A DNA stretch of 64,000 nucleotides from Sphingopyxis sp. LC363 (GCF_000756385.1 NZ_JNFC01000016.1:1-64000), one strand, 5' to 3'; shown: positions 44,580 to 53,486, counted from the stretch's first letter. Numbers and translations: made by a program. The notes: generated by a model from the sequence alone, not told the origin.

Positions 44580-46595
44580 ATGACGGCACCGTTCAATTTC
44601 GGGCAGCTCAAATTTCTGAAGGCGCTGACCGAGGCGCTGTTCCACGAGGCCGAGATGGTGATTTCGGCCGACCAGGTCGTCGCCAATGTCTGCGATCTGT
44701 TCGAAAAGGTTGGTGGCACCAAGCTCGATGAAATCCGGCTGTCGCTGACCGCGACCGAGCTAGTGCTCGGCGGGCCCTTTTTCACCGAGAATGATATCGC
44801 GGACCGCGTGGAACGGCTGACCGATCGCCTCAAGAACAGCCAGATCGATCTGTTTCAGGATATGGCGCGGCTGCGCGGCATCATCTACGCCTGCTATTAC
44901 GGCCATTGGCAGCCGGGGCTGGAACCCGGCGATCAGGGTGCCAATGCCGCCAATCCGGTGCATCGGCAGATCGGCTTCACGCTTCCCGCCTTTCGCCAGC
45001 GCGGCGCCTTCGAGGTCCCGCTCGACCCCGTCCACGGCCGCGAAATCGACCCAGCGCACATATTGGATGCTGGCAGCGTCGAAGATGAATATGACGTCGT
45101 CGTCATCGGCTCGGGCGCGGGGGGCGGGGTCGCCGCGCGCAATATCGCGGCGCAGGGTTACAAGGTGCTGATCGTCGAGGCGGGGCCCTTCTATCCCAGC
45201 CACGCGATCACCCATCACGAACTCGACATGATCGCGCGGCTCTACAAACATGGCGCGCTGCAAACCTCGACCAACCGCGATTTCGTCGTGTTCCAGGGCC
45301 GCTGCGTTGGCGGGTCGTCGACGATCAACAACGGGATTTGCCTGCGCGTCAACGAAGCGGGGCGGACGCATCCCGACGCGCAGGATGTGCTCGCCAAATG
45401 GGCGAGCATCGGCGCCCCGATCGACGCCGCCGCCTTTCACGCCAGCTATGACGCGGTGCAGGCGCGGCTCGGCATCGCGCCGATCGAACCGCGCAGCGGG
45501 CGTCACAACGGCCCACATCTGATCGAGGGGTGGCGCGCTTATGCCGCGACGTCGAACAACCCGCGCGATCAACGTGCCGTTACCGACTGGTTCGCCAAGA
45601 ATTTCGGCCCGCCGAATACGGCCAGTGCCTGCGCTTATTGCGGCTATTGCAATTCGGGCTGCGCCTACGGCCGCCGCATGGGGATCGCGCAGACATATCT
45701 GCCCGAGGCGTGCCGCGATTTCGGGGCGCGGATACTCCCCGATACCAAGGTCGACCGGATCGTTTGGCAGACCGCCTACGACGGCCGGCGCGAGGCCGAG
45801 GCGGTGAAGCTGGTCCTGCCCGACGGGTCAAAGACGCTCGTCCGCGCGCGCGTCGGCGTCGTGGTCGCGGCGGGGACGATCGCCTCGTCGAAGCTGCTCG
45901 ACCGTAGCGACATCGACCGCACCGGCTATCAGGTCTCGCTCAACGTCGCTTCGCCGGTCGTCGCGCTGATGCCCGATGGCGTCGGCGGCGCCGCGTGGGA
46001 CGAGGATCAGATGTCGAGCTATGTCGATTGCGGCGACTATCTGCTCGAAAGCCATTTTCAGCCGCCGATGTCGATGGCGTCGCTGATGCCCGGCTGGTTC
46101 GGCGATCACGCGAACCGCATGAAGAATTTCGGCCGCGTCCATTCGGCGGGCATCTTGTTCCCGGCCGACCGGCGCGGGCGGGTGAAGGACGGCAAGCTCG
46201 AATTCCGGCTCGACACCAGCGACGACCTGCCGGTGCTGCGCGACGCGATGGCGACGCTGACCAAGGTCCATTTCGCCGCCGGCGCGCTCGAATGCTATCC
46301 CGCGCTGGCGAAGGGGCAGAAGGTGACGCCCGACATGGATGTCGATGCCTTCTTCCGCGATGCGATCCGCGAACAGGACGATGTGACGCTGTCGAGCAGC
46401 CATCCGCACGGCGGCAATGCGATCAACGAGGATCCGCAACATGGCGTCGTCGACCTCGATTGCCGCGTCCACGAAACGACCAATGTGCTCGTCACCGACG
46501 CCAGCGTCTTTCCGAGCTGCATCCGCGTCAACGCGCAATGGACGACGATGGCGATGGCGCAATATGCGACCGGGCGGGGCGATCCGTTCGGGTAA
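44580..46595 (+). CDS. GMC-family FAD oxidoreductase with fused N-terminal domain and clustered cysteines
   Basis: 671 residues from ATG 44580. Residues 1-165 form a helical domain (FNFGQLKFLKALTEAL, then CDLFEKVG) reminiscent of the small subunit of gluconate/glucose dehydrogenases. The FAD Rossmann motif DVVVIGSGAGGGVAARNIA starts at 172, with CVGGSSTINNGICLR near 242. Cys351, 354, 357 and 361 form C-x2-C-x2-C-x3-C, a spacing also seen in iron-sulfur proteins and, with some cysteines, in long-chain alcohol oxidases. The C-terminal SSHPHGGNAINED with VNAQWTTMAMA matches the GMC catalytic His/Asn region. Probably an alcohol or sugar dehydrogenase; substrate unknown. Confidence 0.88.
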   Translation: MTAPFNFGQLKFLKALTEALFHEAEMVISADQVVANVCDLFEKVGGTKLDEIRLSLTATELVLGGPFFTENDIADRVERLTDRLKNSQIDLFQDMARLRGIIYACYYGHWQPGLEPGDQGANAANPVHRQIGFTLPAFRQRGAFEVPLDPVHGREIDPAHILDAGSVEDEYDVVVIGSGAGGGVAARNIAAQGYKVLIVEAGPFYPSHAITHHELDMIARLYKHGALQTSTNRDFVVFQGRCVGGSSTINNGICLRVNEAGRTHPDAQDVLAKWASIGAPIDAAAFHASYDAVQARLGIAPIEPRSGRHNGPHLIEGWRAYAATSNNPRDQRAVTDWFAKNFGPPNTASACAYCGYCNSGCAYGRRMGIAQTYLPEACRDFGARILPDTKVDRIVWQTAYDGRREAEAVKLVLPDGSKTLVRARVGVVVAAGTIASSKLLDRSDIDRTGYQVSLNVASPVVALMPDGVGGAAWDEDQMSSYVDCGDYLLESHFQPPMSMASLMPGWFGDHANRMKNFGRVHSAGILFPADRRGRVKDGKLEFRLDTSDDLPVLRDAMATLTKVHFAAGALECYPALAKGQKVTPDMDVDAFFRDAIREQDDVTLSSSHPHGGNAINEDPQHGVVDLDCRVHETTNVLVTDASVFPSCIRVNAQWTTMAMAQYATGRGDPFG

Positions 46596-46610
46596 GGCCA
46601 ATCTTCATAT

Positions 46611-46688
46611 CGTCATCCCGGCGAAGGCCGGGATCTCAACCTCCCGTCATGACGATCCGGCGAGATCCCGGCCTTCGCCGGGATGACG
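46611..46688. repeat. Long inverted repeat (GTCATCCCGGCGAAGGCCGGGA type)
   Basis: 27-base arms (46611-46637 and 46662-46688) are exact reverse complements around a 24-base centre; each arm also folds on itself at CCCGGCGAAGGCCGGG. It follows the GMC gene by 15 bases and may act as a transcript end or stabiliser. Confidence 0.85.
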
Positions 46689-46700
46689 GAATGAAGGGAA

Positions 46701-46730
46701 ACGGCCCTTCGACAAGCTCAGGGCGAACGG
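46701..46730. repeat. Short dispersed repeat
   Basis: ACGGCCCTTCGACAAGCTCA plus GGGCGAACGG. The CCTTCGACAAGCTCAGG core is a widespread intergenic element in sphingomonads; related copies are at 26838-26871 and 28621-28649. It lies 17 bases before the trhO start. Confidence 0.6.
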
Positions 46731-46747
46731 CTATGGGGGCGGGCGCC

Positions 46748-47476
46748 ATGACCTACACCGTCGCCGCCCTCTACCGCTTCGCCTCGTTCGACGATCCCGC
46801 GGCATTGCGTCAGCCCTTGCTCGACCTGTGCATGGACGAAGGCATCAAGGGAACGCTGCTCCTCGCGCGCGAAGGCATCAACGGCACCATCGCGGGAACC
46901 GTCGATGGCATCGCCGCCGTCATCGACCATATCCGTGCGCTTCCCGATTGCGCCGGGCTCGACGTCAAATATTCGGCCGCCGCCAACATGCCGTTTCAGC
47001 GGATGAAGGTGCGGCTGAAGAAGGAAATCGTCACGCTCAAGGTTCCCGGGCTCGACCCGGCGCGCGAAGCCGCGCCTTATGTCGACCCCGCCGACTGGAA
47101 CGCGCTCGTCGACGATCCCGATACGGTGCTCATCGACACGCGCAACGCGTTCGAGGTCGGCTATGGCAGCTTCGCGGGCGCGGTCGATCCCGGCACGCAA
47201 AGCTTCGGCGACTTCCCCCGCTGGTGGCGCGCCAACGCCGATAAATTCGCGGGCAAGCGCGTCGCGATGTTCTGCACCGGCGGCATTCGCTGCGAAAAAT
47301 CGACCGCTTTCCTGCGCCACGAAGGCGTCGAGGACGTCGTCCACTTGAAGGGCGGCATCCTCGCCTATCTCGAACAGGTGCCCGAGGGCGACAGCCGCTG
47401 GCACGGCAGCTGCTTCGTTTTCGACGAGCGGGTGAGCGTCGGGCACGGACTGGTCGAGGTAGGCGAGAAGAATTGA
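46748..47476 (+). CDS. trhO: tRNA uridine-34 hydroxylase TrhO (rhodanese-related)
   Basis: 242 residues. The N-terminal acylphosphatase-like domain contains LLLAREGINGTIAG; the rhodanese domain from about 110 carries the active cysteine in FCTGGIRCEKSTAFL and GGILAYLE. The family (YceA/TrhO) hydroxylates U34 of certain tRNAs on the way to 5-methoxyuridine or cmo5U. An alternative in-frame ATG at 46733 exists, but the shorter form matches the family start TYTVAALYRF. The start region is crowded by repeats. Confidence 0.93.
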   Translation: MTYTVAALYRFASFDDPAALRQPLLDLCMDEGIKGTLLLAREGINGTIAGTVDGIAAVIDHIRALPDCAGLDVKYSAAANMPFQRMKVRLKKEIVTLKVPGLDPAREAAPYVDPADWNALVDDPDTVLIDTRNAFEVGYGSFAGAVDPGTQSFGDFPRWWRANADKFAGKRVAMFCTGGIRCEKSTAFLRHEGVEDVVHLKGGILAYLEQVPEGDSRWHGSCFVFDERVSVGHGLVEVGEKN

Positions 47477-47481
47477 GCCCG

Positions 47482-48108
47482 TCAGCCCGCCGAGTGCGCG
47501 ACGCCATATTCGACCCAGCCGAACGGCCGCGGCGTTTTCGGCATATAGGCGGCGCCCTGCCGGTCGACGGCAAATCCCGCCTTTTCATAAGCGTCGCCAA
47601 TCGGACGCGTGAGGTGGCAATTGCCGCCGATGCGCTTCCAGATCGGTTCGATCCGCCGCTGCCATTTCGCGACCCCCGCGTCGGGTGCGGAGCCATGCTC
47701 GAGGAACAGTGCCGTCCCGCCGGGCTTCAGCACGCGGCGGATTTCGGCGAGCACCGCCGCCTGATCGGTTACCGAACAGAGGGTGAAGGTCGTGACCACG
47801 GTGTCGAACCGCGCGCTTTCGAACGGCATCGCCTCGCCGACGCCGCTCCGGATGTCGGCGTCGATCCCGCGTTCCGCAGCGGCCGCGTGGCTCATCGCGA
47901 GCAGCTCGGGCGAGGGGTCGAGGCCCGAAAAGCTCTCGATCTGCCCGGGCCGGTAGAATTCCATATTGATCCCGCCGCCGCAGCCGAGTTCGAGCACATG
48001 GCCGCGCGCGAGCGGCACGACCCTGCTCCGCACCTTCATGATCTGCCCCTGCGAACAGGCGCATTTGATCAGCCGCGGCACTCCATGACGTTCCCACCAG
48101 CTTGCCAT
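47482..48108 (-). CDS. Class I SAM-dependent methyltransferase
   Basis: 208 residues. Motif I VLELGCGGGINMEFY, the acidic strand-2 end GLDPSPELL, motif II/III FDTVVTTFTLCSV and LKPGGTALFLEHG give a complete methyltransferase core resembling the METTL7/ubiquinone-type group. The substrate is not indicated. It ends five bases from the convergent trhO stop and is divergent from trxB across 92 bases. Confidence 0.85.
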   Translation of the reverse strand: MASWWERHGVPRLIKCACSQGQIMKVRSRVVPLARGHVLELGCGGGINMEFYRPGQIESFSGLDPSPELLAMSHAAAAERGIDADIRSGVGEAMPFESARFDTVVTTFTLCSVTDQAAVLAEIRRVLKPGGTALFLEHGSAPDAGVAKWQRRIEPIWKRIGGNCHLTRPIGDAYEKAGFAVDRQGAAYMPKTPRPFGWVEYGVAHSAG

Positions 48109-48200
48109 TCGCCAGTCTCCCCTTGGCGCGGAAGGTGACCCTTGCTAGCGCAGTTGGCAACACCCATCTGTGCCTGCCGCACAGCCAATGAAAGATCGCC

Positions 48201-49166
48201 ATGCCCGCCGTTCACCATACCAAGATGCTCATCCTCGGTTCCGGCCCCGCCGGCCTCTCGGCCGCCATCTATGCCGCGCGCGCGGGCATGATGCCGATCG
48301 TGGTGCAGGGGCTCCAGCCCGGCGGCCAGCTGACGATCACCACCGACGTCGAAAATTATCCGGGTTTCGCCGAGGTGATCCAGGGCCCGTGGCTGATGGA
48401 ACAGATGACCGCGCAGGCGACGCACGTCGGCACCAGCATGATCTGGGACACCATCGTCGACGTCGACCTGTCGCGCCGCCCGTTCAAGCTGACCGGCGAC
48501 GGCGGCGACCTCTACATGGCCGAAACGCTCGTCATCGCGACCGGCGCGCAGGCGAAATGGCTCGGCGTTCCAGGCGAGCAGGAGCTGGGCGGCAAGGGCG
48601 TATCGGCGTGCGCGACGTGCGACGGCTTCTTCTATCGCGGCAAAAAGGTCGTGGTGATCGGCGGCGGCAACACCGCGGTCGAGGAGGCGCTCTACCTGAC
48701 TAACCATAGCGACGATGTGACGCTGATCCACCGCCGCGACAGCCTGCGCGCCGAAAAGATCCTGCAGGACCGGCTGCATGCCAACCCCAAGATCAAGGTG
48801 CTGTGGAACAAGAAGGTCGACCGCTTCGTCGCGGGCGAGGGCGTGTCGGGGCTCGTCGGCGTCGACCTGATCGACACCGTCACGGGTGAGGCGAGCCACG
48901 AGCCGACCGACGGCGGTTTCGTTGCGATCGGCCACAGCCCCGCGACCGAGCTGTTCAAGGGCAAGCTGCCGCTCGACGCCGACGGCTATCTCGAAGTGAC
49001 CCCGGGCACCTCGCTCACCGCGATCCCCGGCGTCTTCGCCGCGGGCGACGTCACCGACAAAATCTATCGCCAGGCGGTGACTGCTGCGGGCATGGGCTGC
49101 ATGGCCGCACTCGATGCGGAGCGGTTCCTCGCCGAAGCCGAATATCACGCGATGGCGGACGCCTAG
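48201..49166 (+). CDS. trxB: Thioredoxin reductase
   Basis: 321 residues. The FAD motif LILGSGPAGLSAAIYAARA begins near residue 10, the redox-active CATC is in VSACATCDGFFYRGK, the NADPH motif VVIGGGNTAVEEALYL follows, and FAAGDVTDKIYRQAVTAAG closes the FAD site. It reduces thioredoxin with NADPH. Its TAG stop at 49164-49166 shares the palindrome CTAG with the stop of the convergent hydrolase gene. Confidence 0.97.
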   Translation: MPAVHHTKMLILGSGPAGLSAAIYAARAGMMPIVVQGLQPGGQLTITTDVENYPGFAEVIQGPWLMEQMTAQATHVGTSMIWDTIVDVDLSRRPFKLTGDGGDLYMAETLVIATGAQAKWLGVPGEQELGGKGVSACATCDGFFYRGKKVVVIGGGNTAVEEALYLTNHSDDVTLIHRRDSLRAEKILQDRLHANPKIKVLWNKKVDRFVAGEGVSGLVGVDLIDTVTGEASHEPTDGGFVAIGHSPATELFKGKLPLDADGYLEVTPGTSLTAIPGVFAAGDVTDKIYRQAVTAAGMGCMAALDAERFLAEAEYHAMADA

Positions 49167-49984
49167 ACGACCAGAGCCGCCAAAACCCGCGCCGTCAGCC
49201 AATCGCCATCCTCGCCGGCAAAGCTGTGCGACGCGCTGTCGAGGCGCTCGACGCGGATTGTGCCCGGCTCTTTCCCGCTACAGGCCAGCGCCCGACCGCA
49301 GCTCTCCGCAAAGGCCTGCGCGGTGCGGTCGCCGGTCGCGAGCAGGATCGTCACCGGGCAGGAAAGTTCGGCGAACGCGCTTTCGAGGCGGTGGGCGAGG
49401 CTGTCCGCCATTGCCGGTCGCGGCGCTTGTTTGAGCGCCGAAAGGCCGCGGAACAATTTGCGGAGATCGATCTCGCCCTTCAGCAGGCGGAGCAGGCTAC
49501 TGGGGTTCTTGAGACGCGACAGATAACGCGCGCGGATGGCGGACGCGGGCGGCAGCGCGGATTTGTCGCTGCCATCCTCATCCGGCCCTTCGTAAGTCCA
49601 TGGATTGGCGAGGATCAGCGCGTCCAGCGCGAGCGGCTGGTGCAGCAGCAGCGCGCTCGCCGCGTCGCAATTGCCAAAGGCGACGACGCGCGTGACATGG
49701 GGCGCAGCCTGCCGGAAGGCGGCGATCGCGGCAGCGATGTCGGGGCCGCTTCCTTCGAAGCCGCGGTTTTCGCCTTCGCTGTCGCCGATCCCGCGCCGGT
49801 CGAAACGGAATACCGGATGCCCCGCCGCCGCCACGCGCTGCGCCAGCATCGCCATGCCTCGATGCGCGCCGCTGCGGATTTCATTGCCTCCGGACACGAT
49901 CAGCAGCCCGGTGCCGCCGGGCGCATCGTCGAGCGAGGCGGCAAGCGCCGCGCCTTCGCAGTCGAAGCTCAACTGATGCCGCAT
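49163..49984 (-). CDS. XrtA-system-associated alpha/beta hydrolase 1
   Basis: 273 residues from ATG 49984 (an in-frame ATG at 49996 is an alternative). The N-terminal core LLIVSGGNEIRSGAHRGMAM with VFRFDRRGIGDSEGENRGF is the pattern of hydrolase 1 of exosortase-A loci; the nucleophile position GNCDAASALLLH departs from a classical GxSxG elbow, since Asp-Ala-Ala follows Cys, so catalysis is uncertain. It overlaps hydrolase 2 by 16 bases and is the last gene of the leftward half-operon. Function in the locus is not known. Confidence 0.8.
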   Translation of the reverse strand: MRHQLSFDCEGAALAASLDDAPGGTGLLIVSGGNEIRSGAHRGMAMLAQRVAAAGHPVFRFDRRGIGDSEGENRGFEGSGPDIAAAIAAFRQAAPHVTRVVAFGNCDAASALLLHQPLALDALILANPWTYEGPDEDGSDKSALPPASAIRARYLSRLKNPSSLLRLLKGEIDLRKLFRGLSALKQAPRPAMADSLAHRLESAFAELSCPVTILLATGDRTAQAFAESCGRALACSGKEPGTIRVERLDSASHSFAGEDGDWLTARVLAALVV

Positions 49985-50637
49985 GACGTGCTCCATGCCG
50001 CAATGTCGGCCGCGAGCGCCGCTGCCATCGCGGCATCCTCGCCGGGTTCGGCGCGCAGCCACAGCGGCGTGCCCGCGATGCCATCGGCGCCCAGCGCGAT
50101 GCTGCGCAGCGGTTCGACGGACTGCGCTTCGGCGGCGCCCAGTTGGGCGACCATCGCGGGCGACAACGCATTGCCGGCGACAAGCAGCGGCGCGGTTTCC
50201 GCCGCGGCCTGCAGGCTTTCGAGCGACGAGTTGAGCCCCGCCTCGCGGTCGGCGGCGATGCGCGCGCGCATCAGCGTCCGGAGCAGCGAAGCGCCGCCGA
50301 CGGGGGCAAGGCGCCACCATGCCGCGACGCCCGCGCGATGATCGATCAGCGCGCCGCCGCGAACCGACGCGGCGATAACCGGGCCGTCGATGGCGGCCGC
50401 AACCTCGGCGAGCGCGTCCTGCCAGCGCGTCAGGTCGGCCTCGACCAGCGGGACGAGGCTTTCATTCTGACCCGGCAGGTCGGGCAGGACCGCCGCGAAG
50501 CCATGGGCCGCCAGCGCGCTCATCGCGAGCACCAGCGTCCGGCGCGTGCGGTTCGCTTCCTCGAACAGCGGCGGAACGATCAGGACGGTGGCGCGCGGCG
50601 CGCCGACGGGGTCGATACGCAGCAGATGTTCGATCAT
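49969..50637 (-). CDS. XrtA-system-associated alpha/beta hydrolase 2
   Basis: 222 residues. The VLIVPPLFEEANRTRRTLVL stretch is the hallmark of hydrolase 2 proteins of exosortase-A loci. The expected nucleophile elbow region reads AASVRGGALI, with Ser but an atypical context, so it may be a degenerate or acyl-binding member. It lies between the acyl carrier protein gene (16 bases upstream) and hydrolase 1 (overlapping). A role in releasing or trimming an ACP- or CoA-bound intermediate is conceivable but unsupported. Confidence 0.8.
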   Translation of the reverse strand: MIEHLLRIDPVGAPRATVLIVPPLFEEANRTRRTLVLAMSALAAHGFAAVLPDLPGQNESLVPLVEADLTRWQDALAEVAAAIDGPVIAASVRGGALIDHRAGVAAWWRLAPVGGASLLRTLMRARIAADREAGLNSSLESLQAAAETAPLLVAGNALSPAMVAQLGAAEAQSVEPLRSIALGADGIAGTPLWLRAEPGEDAAMAAALAADIAAWSTSCGIS

Positions 50638-50653
50638 GCGCGCATCGGCGAGT

Positions 50654-50932
50654 TCAGCCGTTCACCTTGCGCCACGAGAAGGCGAGAAGATTGCCATAGG
50701 TTTCAAAGATTTCGCCATCGACCTCATCATCGTCGATGACGATACCGAGCCGGTCCTCCATCTCGGTGAGCACCGTCGCCACCGCCATCGAATCGAATTC
50801 GGGAAGCTCGCCGAACAGTCCGCTGTCGTCGGTCAGCGCGGCCGCGCGCGCTTCGCCGAGCCCGAGCACATCGGCGAGCAGCGCGCGAAGGGTGGCGTCG
50901 ACGCCGGTTGCGTCAGGGGCGGGTTCGGTCAC
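50654..50932 (-). CDS. Acyl carrier protein of the XrtA-associated locus
   Basis: 92 residues from GTG 50932. Ser48 in PEFDSMAVATVLTEME is the phosphopantetheine attachment site, with the acidic helix II that docks partner enzymes. The start overlaps the stop of the upstream transferase gene as GTGA and has GAGGA nine bases upstream; an ATG further upstream would add a segment unlike any ACP. Together with the acyl-CoA ligase encoded divergently, it implies a carrier-bound acyl intermediate. Confidence 0.88.
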   Translation of the reverse strand: MTEPAPDATGVDATLRALLADVLGLGEARAAALTDDSGLFGELPEFDSMAVATVLTEMEDRLGIVIDDDEVDGEIFETYGNLLAFSWRKVNG

Positions 50933-51918
50933 TTCTCTTTCCTCAGCAGCGAGTGGGCAAAAGCCTTCAACGCCGGTCCCCATGCCGCGACACGCGACGG
51001 ATTGAAAGCCTCGATACGCCACAGCCGCTCGTGCCGGTTCATCCAGTCGCGCTTATAGGCGTCGTTGCCGGTGCCGAAATCGACGCGATTCACCCCATCG
51101 ACCTCGATGACATGACGGAACAGCGCCGCCGAGAGCAAAGTGCCGGGTGAGGCTTTCAGACTGTCCTCGACATGCGCGAGCTTGTGAATGAAGGCCGTAC
51201 CGTCCTCGACCGTCCAGAACTGCGCGGCGACCGGGACTCCCTCGATCCGGGCGATTCCCATGCGAAAAGTCTCGCGCGCGCTTTCCATTTCCGCGAAGGC
51301 GCGGAGCAGCGCGGGGTCGCCTTCTTCGGGCTTCCAGCTCGCGGCGTAGATTTGTTCATAGGCCGCCCAGCTTCCGGGATCGAAAGTGGTGAGTAGCTCG
51401 ACCGCGACGATCCCCTTTTTTGCCTTGCGCTGGACGGTGCTGCGCAGCGCCCCGGGGCGGCTTGCCCACCAGCTATCATGGTCCAGATCGGACAGATCGA
51501 GCCAGTGGCGGTCGCCGACGGGGTTGGCTTTCACCCACCAGCCGGCGTCGCGAAGCGCCGACGCGATGCCCGCCCGGTCTTCGTCGCGAACCGGATAAAG
51601 CGTCAACCGCGCCGCTTGGGAGCGCAGATCGCGAAACAGCGCGAGCAGCGCGGCGCGATGGTCGCTTCCGCCCAAAAAAAGCGGCCGGATCGCAAAGCTG
51701 TACCAGTTCGTCAGCCCCGCCAGATGCCCCGGCCTTTCGACACGCAGCGGCAGCGACGCCGCGGTGCCGTTCGCTGCGCCGCGTGCATCGATCCGGCCTT
51801 GCCCCGCAAAGCCATGCGCCGTCAGCAGGTCGAACCATTCTGCCCGATCGAAGGGCGAGACGAAGCCTGCGGCGCGCGCCGCAATATCATTAGCCTGATC
51901 TTCACCGTTCCCTTGCAT
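50929..51918 (-). CDS. GNAT/FemAB-like acyltransferase, XrtA locus
   Basis: 329 residues from ATG 51918 (GTG 51936 is possible). WWASRPGALRSTVQRKAKKG and YEQIYAASWKPEEGDPALL, then IARIEGVPVAAQFWTVEDG and HKLAHVEDSLKASPGTLL, match the CelD/BcsL-type GNAT domain found in polysaccharide loci. It may transfer an acyl or aminoacyl group to a sugar, taking it from the neighbouring ACP, with which it is translationally coupled; that is inference. AGAGGG precedes the start. It is the first gene of the leftward half of the locus. Confidence 0.82.
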   Translation of the reverse strand: MQGNGEDQANDIAARAAGFVSPFDRAEWFDLLTAHGFAGQGRIDARGAANGTAASLPLRVERPGHLAGLTNWYSFAIRPLFLGGSDHRAALLALFRDLRSQAARLTLYPVRDEDRAGIASALRDAGWWVKANPVGDRHWLDLSDLDHDSWWASRPGALRSTVQRKAKKGIVAVELLTTFDPGSWAAYEQIYAASWKPEEGDPALLRAFAEMESARETFRMGIARIEGVPVAAQFWTVEDGTAFIHKLAHVEDSLKASPGTLLSAALFRHVIEVDGVNRVDFGTGNDAYKRDWMNRHERLWRIEAFNPSRVAAWGPALKAFAHSLLRKEK

Positions 51919-51953
51919 CGTGCGGCCCTCTATCACCTCACTCCTAACAGCCG

Positions 51954-53486
51954 ATGACCAAAGCCGAAAACCCGCCTTCGTTTCCGATCGACCATCTCGC
52001 CCTTCGCGGCGCGGCGGATGCGGCTGCGCTGCTGATCGGCGACAAGGTCACGACCTTCGCCGAACTCGACGCCGGGATCGGCCGCCTCGCCGCGTGGCTG
52101 CTCGAACAGGCGGTTGGACCCGGCGAACGCGTCGCGAGCTGGAGCGCGAAAACCAGAGCCGCCTGCCTGATGCCGCTCGCCGCGGCGCGCGCGGGGCTGA
52201 TCCATGTGCCGGTCAACCCGCTGCTCAAGGGGCCGCAGGTCGCGCATATCCTCGCCGACAGCGGGGCGAAGCTGCTCGTCACCAATGGCTCGCGCGCCGA
52301 TATGCTCGGCGATGGACGTCCCGAAGACTGCGCGCTCCAGGATTTGAAGATCGCCGAAGAGGTGATCGATTCGGGCGGGCAGGGGCTGCCGCCGTCGATC
52401 GCCGAGCCCGACGATCTTGCCGCCATCCTCTACACCAGCGGTTCGACCGGGCGGCCGAAGGGCGTGATGCTGAGCCACGCGAACCTGTGGCTCGGCGCCG
52501 AAAGTGTCGCCTCCTATCTCAAGCTGTTCCCCGACGACCGCGTGCTCGGCGTGCTGCCGCTCAGTTTCGACTATGGGCAGAATCAGTTGCTTTCGAGCTG
52601 GTACGCGGGCGCGGCGGTCGCGCCGCTCGACTATCTCACCGCGCGTGACGTCGTGAAGGCGGTCGCGCGGCACGCGATAACGACGCTCGCCGGGGTGCCG
52701 CCGCTCTGGGTGCAGCTCGTCGAGGCTGAATGGCCCGCCGAGACCGCCGGCGTACTCCAACGCCTGACCAACAGCGGGGGGGCGCTGACGCCGTCGCTGA
52801 TCGACGCAATGCGCCGGACGTTCCCGGGCGCCGACATCTACCCGATGTACGGGCTGACCGAGGCGTTCCGCTCGACGTATCTGGATCCCACGCTCGTCGC
52901 CGATCATCCAACCTCGATGGGCCGCGCGATCCCGCACGCCGAAATCCTCGTCTGCCGTCCCGACGGCAGCGTCACCGCCGACGACGAGCCGGGCGAACTC
53001 GTCCATGCGGGACCTCTGGTCGCCAAAGGCTATTGGCGCGACGAAGAACGAACCGCGCAGCGCTTCAAGCCCGCGCCCGCCGCCTCGCGCTATGGCGGCA
53101 CCGCGGTATGGTCGGGCGACACCGTTCGCCGCGATGCCGAAGGCCTGCTCACTTTCGTCGGCCGCGACGATGCGATGATCAAGACCGCGGGCAATCGCGT
53201 CAGCCCGACCGAGGTCGAGGATGTCGCGGTCGCGTCGGGGCTGATCTATGAAGCCGTCGCCTTCGGCGTGCCCGATGCGCGGCTCGGCGCCGCGATCGTC
53301 CTGATCGTGCGCGGCAGGGACGGCGCCGCCGACGACGAGAGTCTCGCGGCTTATCTTCGCCAGAACCTCCCCAATTTCATGCAGCCGCAGGCCATCGAAT
53401 GGCGGAGTGAACTGCCGCGCAATCCGAACGGCAAGCTCGATCGCGTCGCGATCGCCGCGGGCTGGACGCGGGAGGAAGTGCAATGA
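51954..53486 (+). CDS. Acyl-CoA ligase (AMP-forming), exosortase-A system-associated
   Basis: 510 residues. The adenylation P-loop LYTSGSTGRPKGVMLSH is at 160-176, YGLTEAFRSTYLDP is the A5 motif, SGDTVRRDAEGLLTFVGRDD is A7/A8, and the C-terminal lysine is in NPNGKLDR. It activates a carboxylic or amino acid as acyl-AMP and passes it to CoA or an ACP. The protein matches the ligases that accompany XrtA. It shares a four-base ATGA overlap with the PLP decarboxylase gene and starts 35 bases from the divergent transferase gene. Confidence 0.92.
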   Translation: MTKAENPPSFPIDHLALRGAADAAALLIGDKVTTFAELDAGIGRLAAWLLEQAVGPGERVASWSAKTRAACLMPLAAARAGLIHVPVNPLLKGPQVAHILADSGAKLLVTNGSRADMLGDGRPEDCALQDLKIAEEVIDSGGQGLPPSIAEPDDLAAILYTSGSTGRPKGVMLSHANLWLGAESVASYLKLFPDDRVLGVLPLSFDYGQNQLLSSWYAGAAVAPLDYLTARDVVKAVARHAITTLAGVPPLWVQLVEAEWPAETAGVLQRLTNSGGALTPSLIDAMRRTFPGADIYPMYGLTEAFRSTYLDPTLVADHPTSMGRAIPHAEILVCRPDGSVTADDEPGELVHAGPLVAKGYWRDEERTAQRFKPAPAASRYGGTAVWSGDTVRRDAEGLLTFVGRDDAMIKTAGNRVSPTEVEDVAVASGLIYEAVAFGVPDARLGAAIVLIVRGRDGAADDESLAAYLRQNLPNFMQPQAIEWRSELPRNPNGKLDRVAIAAGWTREEVQ

